Of a stretch of DNA of 64,000 nt, positions 1 through 11,034 are shown in pieces. Made by a program: the position numbers and the translations under genes. Source of the stretch: Xestospongia bergquistia (Eukaryota > Porifera > Demospongiae > Haplosclerida > Petrosiidae); NCBI GenBank assembly GCA_963965975.1, contig OZ014411.1, positions 14,648,501 to 14,712,500 of the forward strand, given 5' to 3'. The first letter of the stretch is position 1. Every line of letters begins with the position of its first letter. The notes under the pieces were generated by a model. The model was not told the DNA's origin. It saw only the letters and a program-made list of their open reading frames with translations, and did no database searches.

Positions 1-842
1 TAGATACATTTCTATAGAACAATCTCTCCCTCTAGCTCACTTTATCTCTCTTCCCCCCTCCCCCCCCCCCTCTCTCTCTCTCTCTCTCTTTCTTTCACTC
101 TTGTTCCCTTTGTTATCCAATATTAAGAACTGTATTAGTTCTTGTGTTACTAAACTAATGATAGTATGTCAAGATAGTAACAAGGAGACACTGGTATGTT
201 TTGTAAATTAAATATAGTATTCTAAATCTCAACTATTACTTTTTATAGAGATACAAGTTATTGTCTTTGTTATATAGACCAGAAGGTTTTGTCAAGTATT
301 TAGAATCTGTAAGTAGACAATTTCAAATGTTGTACTTTAAGTTGATATTGTCCATTTTTTTGTTGTTTTTTTTAAATTTTATTTTGAGTTTTAATATACT
401 AGAGTGTTCCAGAAGTCACTATATATTTTATTTGGGATTAAATTCAGCAAACTATAGTTACCACTTCTTCTGATAAGGTGACAAAAGATGAACTAGATGA
501 AAGAGATTAAACAAGTGGAGGAAGTTTCTTATTGGGACAGGAAGTTGTAGATCCTGTAGTATGACAATCCTTTGTGGCCATCCTCTTGTCAAATAAACAA
601 GTTTGTCAATATTGGTAAAAATGAGAAGAAGACGAATTACTTCAGTCAGTGTAATTTTTAAAATTTTTATGTAGTCAATGGTGTTCTTTTTATTAGGACT
701 AAGGTCAATATTACAGACATGATTACTAACAGTGTTGTTTGGAACACTGTACTATCTACAATTAATACTAAGCCACACCCTATTAGTTACTTTATTTAAA
801 TTATAATAATATGTAAATAGGACCTGATTTCTTCAACCATAA
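1..842 (+). repeat. Duplicated block, left copy (partner at 10512-11122)
   Basis: Bases 1-842 resemble 10512-11122 in the same orientation: the opening pyrimidine-rich tract, a 60-nt exon-like segment (249-308, ending at a GTAAGT donor) and a tail ending near a shared 'acctgatttctt' motif. The exon-like segment is open in both copies and encodes the shared peptide YRPEGFVKYLES. The next exon has lost its splice acceptor and its frame here but keeps both in the right copy, so this left copy looks like the decayed one. Bases 55-90 are a C-rich and CT microsatellite. Confidence 0.75.
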
Positions 843-879
843 AAGTTCACTACATGTGTTAATCATTCCTTCTCATTAG

Positions 880-1890
880 ATATTAAAAGTGGCTGATCTG
901 GTGGTTACATTTTGTGAAACAGTTATAGAAACTTCATCTTTAAAATGTTTTGCTACTACACCAATCAAGAGGTAACCCCCGTTATCTTATTGATTAATTA
1001 GTTTCTGATATAAATATAGAAATAAATTTATAGCAGAAAATCAAAAAGGTTACCAGAGCTTGTCTGTTGATTTTTTAAAGTTTTGACAATAGAAAATTTT
1101 GACAAAAAACGTACATCAAGTTATGGAAATTGAGAAGATGCTTTTGATTTACAAGCACAAGCTATTGTATTATTTGAAGATAATGTTATTATCCAACAAC
1201 TGAAGAAGTGTATGGACCTGATCTTGAGGAAAGGATTAATTAGATCATTACCTTATTTGGGCATATTTTAGATGATAATACAAGAAGCCACTTACTGGTT
1301 AGTTTATGTTTGTTACTATAGTAACCTGACCACACCTCCTTTAGAACCAGTCATTGCTCCTGTTAAAAAGTGAATTTTTTTTCACCAAGAGGAGGAGTTA
1401 CCATGTAGTAACAACATACAAAATAAATTAAACTAAACAGGTTTGCAAATAATCTTTAACTTGTCTGACAGGTTTTTAGTTGATATAATTGATAGTCCAG
1501 AGTTAATCCAAAATGTGTCTATTATAGGACATCATCATCATTACAAGGTAAGTGTTACATGTCAATATGTACATGTTTATATGTTTTGTTTGTTGACAAG
1601 TTTTTATTTAATTGAACAGACTCATCTTAATGTGTTCGTTGGAAGAAATAAAAATATGAGTTGTATAATTATATTAATAATTAAAGGAGTTCATCTCATT
1701 GTGATTAGTTAAGATATATGGATACACTTTTCACAGTACAAGAGGTTAGTATTTCAGATACCACCCCCTCAATAATTAACATGTAAATTCTAGCATGGAG
1801 TTAGTATAAAGTGTGTGCCCCTCTCATTAGTTCCACTTGATTCTGAAGACAAGTCATGTCTCATCAATGTATATGACACTCCAGGTCAGT
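880..1890 (+). pseudogene. EFTUD2-like (U5 snRNP GTPase) exon relics, out of order
   Basis: Several short stretches read as the spliceosomal GTPase EFTUD2/Snu114, which remodels the U5 snRNP. An exon at 880-971 with good splice sites encodes a piece like the late part of the protein ([19 protein letters not shown]). After it come N-terminal pieces: EEVYGPDLEE near 1203-1235, PLEPVIAPVKK near 1338-1370, SPELIQNVSIIGHHHHYK near 1495-1548, LIEQTH near 1610-1630, and HGVSIKCVPLSLVPLDSE running into VYDTPG near 1796-1885. The late segment lies upstream of the early ones. The pieces are interrupted by stops and a frameshift, and the P-loop region is damaged (HHHHYK where the family has HxHHGK). The reading is a rearranged, dead copy. 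Family assignment comes from remembered sequence patterns. Confidence 0.7.
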
Positions 1891-2869
1891 AGGTGTGGTT
1901 ATTTATATAATCATGTCATGGTCAATATAATGCTCTCTAACTATGTGATGATCTACAATTAATGCTAATATTAATATCGACAGATTAATTATCACTGTAT
2001 TAATTTGTATTTGCATGTCATAGTCACCTGATGAACATGTTGTTAATATAATAGTCACATGACTTGTCATGACATGTCAATCTATCTATACCCGACCATT
2101 TGAATATCATAAAACTTGTAATAATGATTTGGGCTACTGTTAACAATAGGAAGTTCAACCTTCTGTGCTCCATTACCCATTATATGAGCAGTTATATCTA
2201 ATAAAGAGGAAAAAACCTTATTCAATATGTATAAATGCACTTTTCAAACAGAATGATATAGGAGATGTAAACAATGTGATAAAGTAATGAGTTATTGCCT
2301 GTTAACAGTATTATGAATAATTAATTAGTAATGTCTGGTGGGTGGAGCTAATTATTGATGTGGTTTGTTCTAATAAATATAGGAAAAAACTTTATTCAAT
2401 ATGTTCAAGTTTATCTAATTTATTCACTGACCTATATAAGAGATCTTGTCCATTCAAAATAAAATGGTAAAGTAACCATGAATGGTGGTAAATTATTGCT
2501 ATTTACATGTAGTTCTATCTTAGTCTCTCAAGGGGATGACCTCACTAGACTAGTTCTGCAAAGCAGAATACATCTGTAGCAATTACTGGTAACACTGGTT
2601 TTCATAAGCTAATATACAGGTATAGTTATATTGGTGTCTGTTGGTATTTTAATATTCTTATCAACTATACATGTGGATGTCTCAATACATGTATTTAATA
2701 TATATGTCTTGTACTTCTATCATTATGTGAGTGGGTAGTTATAGTTTGTCAAGATCTGGTCACATGATGCGGTTGCGTCCATTTCTGTAGGGATCATCTG
2801 AAGTTGATGTTACTGCTTTGTAAGCGGAGAACAAAATTAATGTTTTCAAACTAATTTAGAATGAGTCTC

Positions 2870-3300
2870 TGCACAATGGGAGGGGCATGTCAAATGATTA
2901 GAAGGAAAATTAAAACAATATGAAAGTGAAAAGGAACTGTTAGAAGTCGTACGTTTGGTAGGTGTGGTTAAGATCTTAATCCATTTCATCATTTGTTATG
3001 TTCTACTATGAATCTTTTAACATATCATACATCCATTCAACATACCATACATCCATTAATATACTATACATCCATTCAACATTACATTTGTCCATTTAGC
3101 TGTCATCTAACCCAGTCTATGATAAGAGACTAACAAAACTAAAAGAGACAATAGAAAAATTATATTCTGTTCTAGAGGCTAAAGATTCAGTCCTGGGCAC
3201 CAAGGAGTAAGAACTCATAGAACGTAAAGATCATATCACAGCACTAGAGAACCAGTTAGTGAAGTATGCTACCATGAAGAATGACCAACATAATGTAAGT
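2870..3300 (+). pseudogene. Coiled-coil exon remnants, family unknown
   Basis: Two segments, near 2905-2960 and 3101-3296, read as Lys/Glu/Leu-rich helical protein, for example KLKETIEKLYSVLEAKD and ELIERKDHITALENQLVK. They are typical of a long coiled coil. The second segment follows a plausible acceptor (...tttag) and ends at a GTAAGT donor, but an in-frame TAA interrupts it near 3208. Either that point is a splice donor (GGA|GTAAGA) or the copy is dead. The protein family could not be identified. Confidence 0.35.
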
Positions 3301-3534
3301 GTGTTGCTAGTAATGATTCATTCCCATGTTTCATTCTGGTTCTATAAATTTCATTATTTGATTCTCATGCATATGGTTCAGAACTATCATTCTAATCTTT
3401 TCAGGTAATTTTTCAATCTCACATATATCACAAACACATCACTATACTAAAATATTAAAATTATATCAAAATGCTGTAGAGTTCTCTAAGAAATAATAAA
3501 GAATTTCAAGAGAAACTGTCTACATTTGAAACAA

Positions 3535-3895
3535 ACCTCAATAGGTATATATACATATACATATAATATGGTAATAAAGGTATGGAAGCTACCCTCAATA
3601 AGTACATGTACTTGTACATGTAATATGTTAGTAATAGTATGGGACTATCCTTAATTGATATACATATATATGTAATCTGGTAATGATAGTAGGTGTACAT
3701 GTATATGTAATACAGTATGGAAACTAGCCTCAGTAGGTGCACATGTACATTTAATATTGTAATAACAGTATGGAAGCTGCCCTCAATAGCTATCGAGGAT
3801 AGCTTGCATACCATATTACATATACATGTACCTATTGAGGGTAGCTTACATATCAATATTACCATATAAACAACATGTACATGTACCTAGGTACA
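3535..3895. repeat. Imperfect tandem repeat with one inverted unit
   Basis: About five units of roughly 55-65 bp recur. Each combines a 'tacatgtac'-type palindrome, 'taatatggtaata' and 'tatggaagctaccctcaata'. A final unit at about 3795-3875 is in the opposite orientation ('tattgagggtagctt'), so the array can fold back. The long minus-strand open frame here is a by-product of the repeat and is not treated as a gene. Confidence 0.7.
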
Positions 3896-4899
3896 CGTAC
3901 ATGTATATGTAATTTGCTTATAAAGAAAGACAAATTGAAATTTAATACAATTTAATACAAGGATGAGCTGGATTAAAAGTAGCTAAATATGTTCCAGTTT
4001 TAAATTCCATTTCCCTCTCTTTCATTCTGATAACCTCACTTGTAGAGAATGGTTCACAATATATGGCAAAATGAAGGCAGCAGCTTCTGCTAAGGATAGA
4101 AAAATCAGAATTCAAACGACTTCCATTTAAATGTTATAGGTAAGTACATATAATACAACTGGTATGATAATATTGTGTCTAGTTTATCTCTTCAACCATT
4201 TGAACATCAATAGCTGTCTCCTTCATATCTATACTACTTTCACTAATTCATAATATATACAAACATATTATTATAGAAAAAGCTGAAACCGCTAAACTAT
4301 TTAGTTTGGAAGTTTCTGATAGAATATATTATACCTTTTATTGTATATACACATTGCTTTAAAACTATATTTCTTTCTACTAACAACTTGTAGAATGTTA
4401 TAAATACTTGTATATTTTGAAGATTTCAATTAGTTGTTAATCAAATCAATTAAAAATCAATTAATGTTGATCACGCGTGTACTTGTTTCCCGCCAAATTT
4501 GTCACAAGCTTGTGTTGACTGGTTGTCAATTTGAAGCATGACGAGATTTCTTGATATTATAAAAGTACTCCATTTTGCTTACTTTATTATAAGGTGAGTT
4601 ATCTCTCCATCCATCTATCTCACATTTTTTCAGCAGTTGTTACAAATAACTCTCTCTTTCTTCCTCTATGTTCTCTACGATTCGCCTCATCGTTGGATCA
4701 TCTCGTACTTCGTTGGATCAACTCGTCTCATCGTTGGATAACCTCTCGTCGCTGGATCATCTTTTTCATTTTAGTTATGTCATCTTTATTTTTTCTTTTT
4801 TGTTCTCAAACTTTTTAGTTTTATTTTATAATTTTTGTCAATTGATTTTTTGAATTTTTAAATAAAGTTTTCCTTTCACTTCGTTTCTACAGGACTCAA

Positions 4900-5090
4900 C
4901 TGTTCTTCTCTGGCGTTCTCTGATGTTCTTGACTGTTCTTCTCTGATGTCTTCTGATGTTCTTGACTGTTCTTCTCTGGCGTCTTCTGATGATCTTGACT
5001 GTTCTTCTCTGATGTCTTCTGATGTTCTTGACTGTTCTTCTCTGATGTCTTCTGATGTTCTTGACGGTTCTTCTCTGACGTTCTCTGGAT
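4900..5090. repeat. 33-bp minisatellite, about six units
   Basis: Units of 33 bp beginning 'ctgttcttctctg' repeat about six times with few changes. Because 33 is a multiple of three, the minus strand stays open as an 11-residue repeat (KTSEKNSQEHQ). I see no splice context or conserved start supporting translation, so it is annotated as a repeat only. Confidence 0.85.
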
Positions 5091-5237
5091 GTAAAAGATG
5101 AGTCGCTCTCCTGCTTGATCTCTTCTGTCTTCCTTCAAGCCTTCTTTCCTCTTCTTTTTTTTTTATTTTTTTAAATTTTATTTTGGGCTATTCAGCCCAT
5201 ACATCATACACACACTCATACAAACCCTATTAATTAT

Positions 5238-5307
5238 CTCCTCCCTGCCGCTCGGCGGCCTAAAAATTTTTTTTTAATATCTCGGGCCGCCGAGTGGCGG
5301 GGAGGAG
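5238..5307. repeat. GC-rich inverted repeat (hairpin)
   Basis: The arms 5238-5260 and 5285-5307 are 23 nt each, match at 21 of 23 positions and are separated by a 24-nt AT-rich loop. The arms are strongly GC-rich in an AT-rich background. They could be the end of a foldback element or a structured RNA. Confidence 0.8.
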
Positions 5308-5444
5308 CTCTGATCTTCTAGGGCGCGCGTGTGTGTGCTGTGTGTGTATGTGTTGGTGGTCCCTTTTCACTTCCTCTATCTCTCTTCACTCTTATCCATT
5401 GTCTTCACCAGTTCAGTTAATAACTACTTTTTCTTTCCTTGCAG

Positions 5445-5464
5445 GAGCAGCACTTTTGAAGAAG
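5445..5464 (+). other. 20-nt microexon-like segment (copy 1)
   Basis: The segment follows a strong polypyrimidine tract and acceptor (ttctttccttgcag) and is followed by a GTGAGC donor. A second 20-nt copy with equally good splice sites is at 15725-15744. The two match at most positions. Conserved splice sites around so short a segment suggest a repeat that carries a small exon. Confidence 0.4.
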
Positions 5465-6779
5465 GTGAGCTATTTCTCCATCCATTCACTCTTTAGAATT
5501 CCAGTTGTTACAACTAACTCTCTCTTTCTTTCTCTATGTTCTCTACTTGTGGAGTTACTGGACTCTTGGGGACTTTCAACTACTAAAACTGTCTTATTTT
5601 AATTTTTTTTCTTTTTTATTGTATTTTTTTCATGTTTATAGTTTGTTAGTATGTTGTTTTTAATTTATTATATAGAGTTTCTCCAAAAAAATATACATTT
5701 TTTACTAAAGTTAGTCAAAAGTCAATTATCTTAATCTCAGTTATATTTTAACTTGATTCTGTAATCACCAACTTATAAAATTTCTACTCTAGATTTAATA
5801 TAACTTCGAAAACTGAATCAGTTTAGAATTTAATTTTTATCTTTAGTTACTAAACAACTACAATCATATTGAATGAATTCTTATCAATTATTTTACAACC
5901 ATTGTATCATGATATTACTAATTCTTTAGATGATATTATCATTACTATTTTTTAACCAAAAGCTAAATTATTTAATTATTTTTTTTAATAATTAAATTAA
6001 AAACTATTAAAAGTGTTTTGGTGTTCTTGTAAGCTTTTTGCTAAACGCGTGTGCTGCTGTTATGTTTTCCCGCCATAATGACATATTTTCCCGCCATAAT
6101 GATAGGTCACGCGTTTGCTGTTCATCTCTAGTCGTGTGCTGATAATCTAGTAATAGATTCTCTGCAGACCTTCTTTGATTGAACTCTTCACCAATTGAAA
6201 TTTTAATTTCTGTTTCAACGTTATTTTTAATTAAGTTTTTTCAGGTAATTATTTTTTATTCTTGTTTATAATCATCAAAATAAATGTTTATTTGTCACTT
6301 AACTTGTTTGTTGTATTTTACAAAGTTCAGTACTCTCAGAAGATATCAACAAACTGGATGAGATCAATAGAGATCAGAGAGATTGCATAATCACTGTCAC
6401 CTTCCAACTCAAAGATCTCCCTCTATGTATATTAAGTGTTACTACTTGATGATATATACTAGTATAATGCAGTAACATGTCTAAATAACAAATATACAAT
6501 TTTATTTATGGTAAATATAAAAATGTAAAGTTTGATAATAAAACAGTTTTATTTGGAATCGTATTAAATGATACATTTTAAAATACAGACAGTGTTGGGC
6601 ATTTGTCGTACAAGTCAAGTCAAGTTATACTGTCACTACTACTTTCATACAATAGTCATCTCTGCATTAGTAATTTCTTTTCAAACAAAATCAATGGGAC
6701 CAGTCTATATGAAATATTAAAAATACACAAAGCTTTGGTCTTAAAAGAATAATCCAATAATTAGTCTTTAAAATTTGAA

Positions 6780-7130
6780 TTACCTTTATTCCATTCCAGT
6801 GTCCTCAACGTTACTCTACGATCACCATGACAAGCACACCTCCAAGCATGAGTCTCTGCATAAGTTTTACATCATATTACATAAGGAATTAACTTATTCT
6901 GCTGTAGTATACACAAATATCACTTTAATGATTTTGGGTTGACTTTCTTTGTCGACACTTTAGCGGCAGTAGCTCCAAATTCACCAGATACCAAAGTCTG
7001 ACTTATTGTCTCCCAGAACTGATCAATACAGGAGATATGTTTGAATATCAACCATTTGCCTAATGTTGGTCCTCTGGCATTGCAGTGAGCTGGACCATTG
7101 ACATAATACCCTGAGGATCTTCATTAAAGT
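6780..7130 (-). pseudogene. UPF0696/DUF1917-like protein relic
   Basis: Read on the minus strand from about 7115 down to 6950, the frame gives GPTLGKWLIFKHIS, then CIDQFWETISQTLVSGEFGA, then AAKVSTKKVNPK. A further piece near 6915 reads VIFVYTTAE before a stop. The GKW-(L/M)-F opening, the W about 14 residues later, the G-x-x-G-x-x-A-K-V-S-T stretch and the V-Y-T strand resemble the small UPF0696 (C11orf68/Bles03-like) family, whose function is not well established. Stops after VYTTAE mark it as broken. Assignment rests on pattern memory and is moderate. Confidence 0.45.
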
Positions 7131-7659
7131 AGGCGGGTCTTTACTTTTTAACTCCTTTTTTAATTGTCCATGTGTAAGAAGCAGCGTTAAAAGACAATTA
7201 TAAGTTTAATACAAAGATGAACAGGTCCGAAAGTGGCTTGATTATGCTCCTATTTTAAATTCCATTTCCCTCTCTTTCATTCAAATACTTCACTTCTACA
7301 GAATGTTGTAAGTTATTATTAATTAACCAAATTGTTACTATGACAACTGTTGCTGTAGTAACCCTATCTCTAGGCTCATTATTCAATAGGAGCTGTAGCA
7401 TTGTCCTTTACATCTATGATATCTACTCCAGTAACAGAGAATGAAGCTGCTAATAGAAGAGTAATACACTGTATGTACATGTACATGTATATCATTACAT
7501 GTAACCAACTATAGCCATTAATGAGTGAATTATTTATATATAATAATTATTACTGGCTATATAGTAGTAATAATTACATGCTGTGTATAAAAGTGCCAGT
7601 AATGGAATGCCATACTTTAATGTGAAATTAGTACATTTAGGTTCCAATCCTCTAAATCG

Positions 7660-7745
7660 TGGTTATGGGCTAATTTGATGGCATATGAAGAGGTACTCTG
7701 TCGTGAAGATGCTCCACCCTCTGACGAAGTTAGACACTCTATTAC
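7660..7745 (+). repeat. Exon-like fragment shared with 12765-12845
   Basis: The plus strand reads YEEVLCREDAPPSDEVRHSIT. A related peptide, LTELLCHEDAPLPNKIRFSIT, is encoded at 12772-12834. The two DNA segments are clearly alike ('gaagatgctcca', 'ctctattact'). No family was recognised. They are likely duplicated exon remnants. Confidence 0.45.
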
Positions 7746-8422
7746 TTCTGTCCGTAATATGCATATGTTATATGTTGTGTCATATGTTCACAATAGTCGA
7801 CTCCAAGTGGTATGTGACCACATTCATGTCCACTAATGACAGTCAATGGTTTATTAGAGACAATGTGAGTTCCTGTAAGATCAATTAATGATGAATCAAA
7901 ATAAAGAGTTTGTCCTTGATGAAGAACAACGTGATGAGGAGGACCTTTAGAAACATTTACAAGTTGATCTGTAGATGATTGAGTATCTGAAGGAAGAGAC
8001 ACAGCTTCTGATGGAGTGATGATAATATTAGTGTCATTTTCACATCCAACAAGTAGTACTTGACTTGATGTTACATTACTTATACTTCTTGGAGTTACTG
8101 CATAGTATTCATATTTATTGATATTATAATCATGACAAGGTAAGACAAGATATTCTCCACGGCTTCCTGAAAGCCAATTAAATGCACTTACAGCAATTGG
8201 TTGATCACTACTAACATGAATATCCATTGTTGATAGTACATTCATTGATATCTATTAAATTATTATTTTGACATATAAATCGATATCTGCTTTTAATACT
8301 TGTACATGTTCTTTTATCATCACATAACATATATCCTTGATGATAGGAGCAAATAAATGATTCATTGGTATTTGTACATATTTCCTCACATCCACCATTA
8401 GAAATAGAACATTTGTTGATAT
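7742..8422 (-). pseudogene. EGF plus IgGFc-binding-type domain gene fragment
   Basis: The minus strand has an EGF exon at 8300-8422 (123 nt, phase 1-1; Cys pattern C-SISNGG-C-EEI-C-TNTNESFI-C-S). A 48-nt intron and a second EGF start (DINECTINNG, from 8251) follow. After NNG the frame shifts, and from about 8230 to 7742 the sequence reads like the N-terminal domain of IgGFc-binding proteins (DIHVSSDQPIAVSAFNWLS near the start, then SNKPLTVISGHECG near the end). Such domains occur in secreted or surface adhesion proteins. EGF 2 is cut after its first cysteine, and the IgGFc-type domain has lost its start and ends abruptly at YYGQK. A deletion junction in a dead gene is the simplest reading. 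Confidence 0.6.
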
Positions 8423-9396
8423 CTAATTGCAATTTTGAATAGAATAGAGAATAGAGGATACACAACAATGAATGGGTCATGCAAATTCAAGAATATTTTT
8501 AAAAATAACGCTGATGAATTTCTAATGTATTCAATGTTCCTTTTCAAATCAAATAGTTTGTTTTGCTTTGTAAAATATATGCATATCGTGTATTTATGGT
8601 TAATTGACTATTATTACTATTAAGTTATAATTTGTATCATGTGATAGCCGTGTGCTTTGATTTTGCATTGTAAGACCTCTCTCTCTCTTTCTCTTTCTCT
8701 GTTTTCTCATTGATTTTATTGTAAGAATTGTGAATAAAGGGAATATAACATTCAAAGGGAGGACCTGGTGCTAAATACATTACAGTATAGAACATCTGTG
8801 GTAATATGTTTTAAGTTTTTACTTGCTGCTGGAATATCAGTCCAAGGTCTTAAATAACAAGTTGCTCTTTACTTTGCTATAATGTTATTTACATATAAAA
8901 TAACTTTCTAACTCTTTTTTAAATAAATACTTCACATTTAAGTTGTAGTGATATGGATAAATTAATAATAGATAAGAAATAAAAATATAGAAAATATTAT
9001 CATTTATTTGTTTTCCATCATCAACTCATTAAGATTAATGTTTGAGTATGTCTAGACTACTTGAGTTAAACAAGAAAAGCTTATCAGAATCAAAAGTCCA
9101 AAAGATATAATAATTGCAATACATATATTTTTAAAAGTGACAAATCATTCAGTAACTATTCTGAACCCTTTTTTAATATAGAGTGGAGATGTAGCATATC
9201 ATGTCTTGTTATCCAATCCGGCATTTGTAATATATAGAGGTGTGGATTACATCTTGTTTTAATAGGTTAACTAGAAAATTACTGGTGTTCCTTTCAACAT
9301 TATATTTAATGATTATGCTAATGTGAGTGATATTAATACATATCTACTATTATTATATAACTATATGTCATGTCATGCTAGAGACACAACCAAGTA

Positions 9397-9404
9397 ATAT
9401 ATAT

Positions 9405-9473
<69 letters not shown>
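9397..9473. repeat. (AT)n microsatellite
   Basis: An almost pure run of AT dinucleotides with one interruption near 9415. Confidence 0.95.
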
Positions 9474-9476
<3 letters not shown>

Positions 9477-9870
9477 GTTTAGTTATAATAGAATAGACTG
9501 TAGAATTATGGAACAATTTCTAACAATTTAGAACAACCATACACAAAGTTTAGAAATATTAATACATAATATTTGATCATCAAATGGAGGAGGGGCTACA
9601 ACTTTGTGTTAACAGTAAACACTTATTGACACTATTGTGTTCATAAACAATTCTAAATAAATAACAAATACTTGTGTTTGAAGAGGTACTTGTATTTAAG
9701 AGCTATTGTTACTTGAAGGATACTTGCTTTGAGTGATCATCTTTTGGAGATTAGCTCTTAAAAAGAAGACTTTATCAAGACATTTATCAAATCTTTCTAA
9801 TACAAACTTATGCAAGTACACCCATATACCAATGACCATATTTGGTATGTAAATATCATCCTTATTTTAG

Positions 9871-11034
9871 ACACAGGTATTGTAAGTATACTTTCTTGCT
9901 GACTGAGGATGAGAAAGAAAAGTTCTTATTTCATTTGTTGTCTCTGTCTGTTGAAGATTTTAATTGTTCACATCAGCTTTCAGAGATACAAGTATGTATT
10001 AAATATGATCATAACTATATACAAACTATGTCATCACAATATACTAGGGGATATCATCAATTAGAGGTTACTTAATACTATAGTAGACATTTAGTGATGT
10101 CTTAATAAGATGCATTGTATTAGTCAAATTTATGAGCTCTATATATTATGTTATATTAACTCATTTTGTTTTCATAGGTATTTCTTATAAACTTCTGTTA
10201 AACTAATAACAAGACTAATCATCAAGTCCAACAATAACTGGTTTACTGTTTGTATAGATTTCACTATACTGAAAATGATTAGCTCATACAGACGACGATC
10301 ACAGTATTGAGAGATTTATTATTGGAGAAAGAGTGTCTAGAAAATTGAAAGGTTCAGCTAATATCAGTGTACTTAGTACCTAGACAATAGATAAAATTAA
10401 AGTTTTTTATTTGTTATCTAATTATATACAGGTGCGAATGATGTATTGACATTATGTGGAAGATCAAAAGGAATCACTCACTCTATAAAGCAAATGGAGA
10501 CAGTAAGTGTGTAGATACATTTTTATAGAACAATCTCTCCCTAGCTCACTTTATCTCTCTTCTCCCCCCCCCTCTCTCTCTCTCTATCTTTCTTTCACTC
10601 TCATTGCCTGTATTATCCAATATTAATAGCTCTGTTAGTTTTTGTGTTACTAAACTATGTCAAGATAGTAAGTAACAAGGAGACACTGATATGTTCTGTA
10701 AATTTAATATAGCATTCTAAATCTCAACTATTACTTTTTATAGAGATCCAAGTTAGTGCCTTTGATATATAGACCAGAAGGTTTTGTCAAGTATTTAGAA
10801 TCTGTAAGTAGACAATTTTAAATGTTGTATTAAAATTGATATTATGTATTGTTTTCTAGGTTTTTTATTTTGAGTTCAAATGTATTAGAAAGTTCCAGAA
10901 GTCACTACATATATGGGAATTAATTACCACTTTTACCACTACTTCTGATAAGATGACAGAAGATGAAGATTATATTATAGAGATGATTATTAACAATGTT
11001 GTTTGGAATATTGTACATTAATATGCAATAATTA
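9871..11034 (+). CDS. Unrecognised multi-exon gene fragment
   Basis: Exon candidates with good splice sites are 9871-9991 (TFLLTEDEKEKFLFHLLSL...), 10292-10351 (HSIERFIIGERVSRKLK), 10432-10502 (NDVLTLCGRSKGITHSIK), 10744-10803 (YRPEGFVKYLES) and 10860-11034 (FEFKCIRKFQKSLHIWELI..., ending in a stop near 11020). The exons from 10292 onward join in consistent phase (1, 0, 0). The join from 9991 to 10292 does not match in phase, so an exon is missing or altered. The sequence looks like real conserved protein with mixed helix character, but I do not recognise the family. The 10744 exon and its surroundings are duplicated at 249-308. The gene may be intact beyond what I can see, or it may be a relic. 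Confidence 0.4.

Larger units (their letters stand above)
4460..6180 (+). mobile_element. Composite non-coding repeat bounded by ACGCGT and TTTCCCGCC motifs
   Basis: The interval begins with ACGCGT (4473) plus TTTCCCGCC (4486). It ends with ACGCGT (6045), two TTTCCCGCC motifs (6066, 6087) and another ACGCGT (6109). Inside, a stretch of about 85 bp beginning gtgag (4594-4678 and 5465-5548) is duplicated, with 'ctctctctttctt...ctatgttctctac' in both copies. Similar sequence recurs in reverse orientation at 13690-14510 and, in part, at 15650-15750. No convincing coding region was seen. It may be a non-autonomous element or a duplicated promoter with 5'UTR; the sequence does not decide. Confidence 0.45.

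Noticed and set aside
3506..3865. 119-codon open frame on the minus strand
   Set aside because: It lies wholly within the tandem repeat and its peptide mirrors the repeat unit.
4896..5138. 80-codon repetitive open frame on the minus strand
   Set aside because: Explained by a 33-bp minisatellite; no start context or neighbouring exons.
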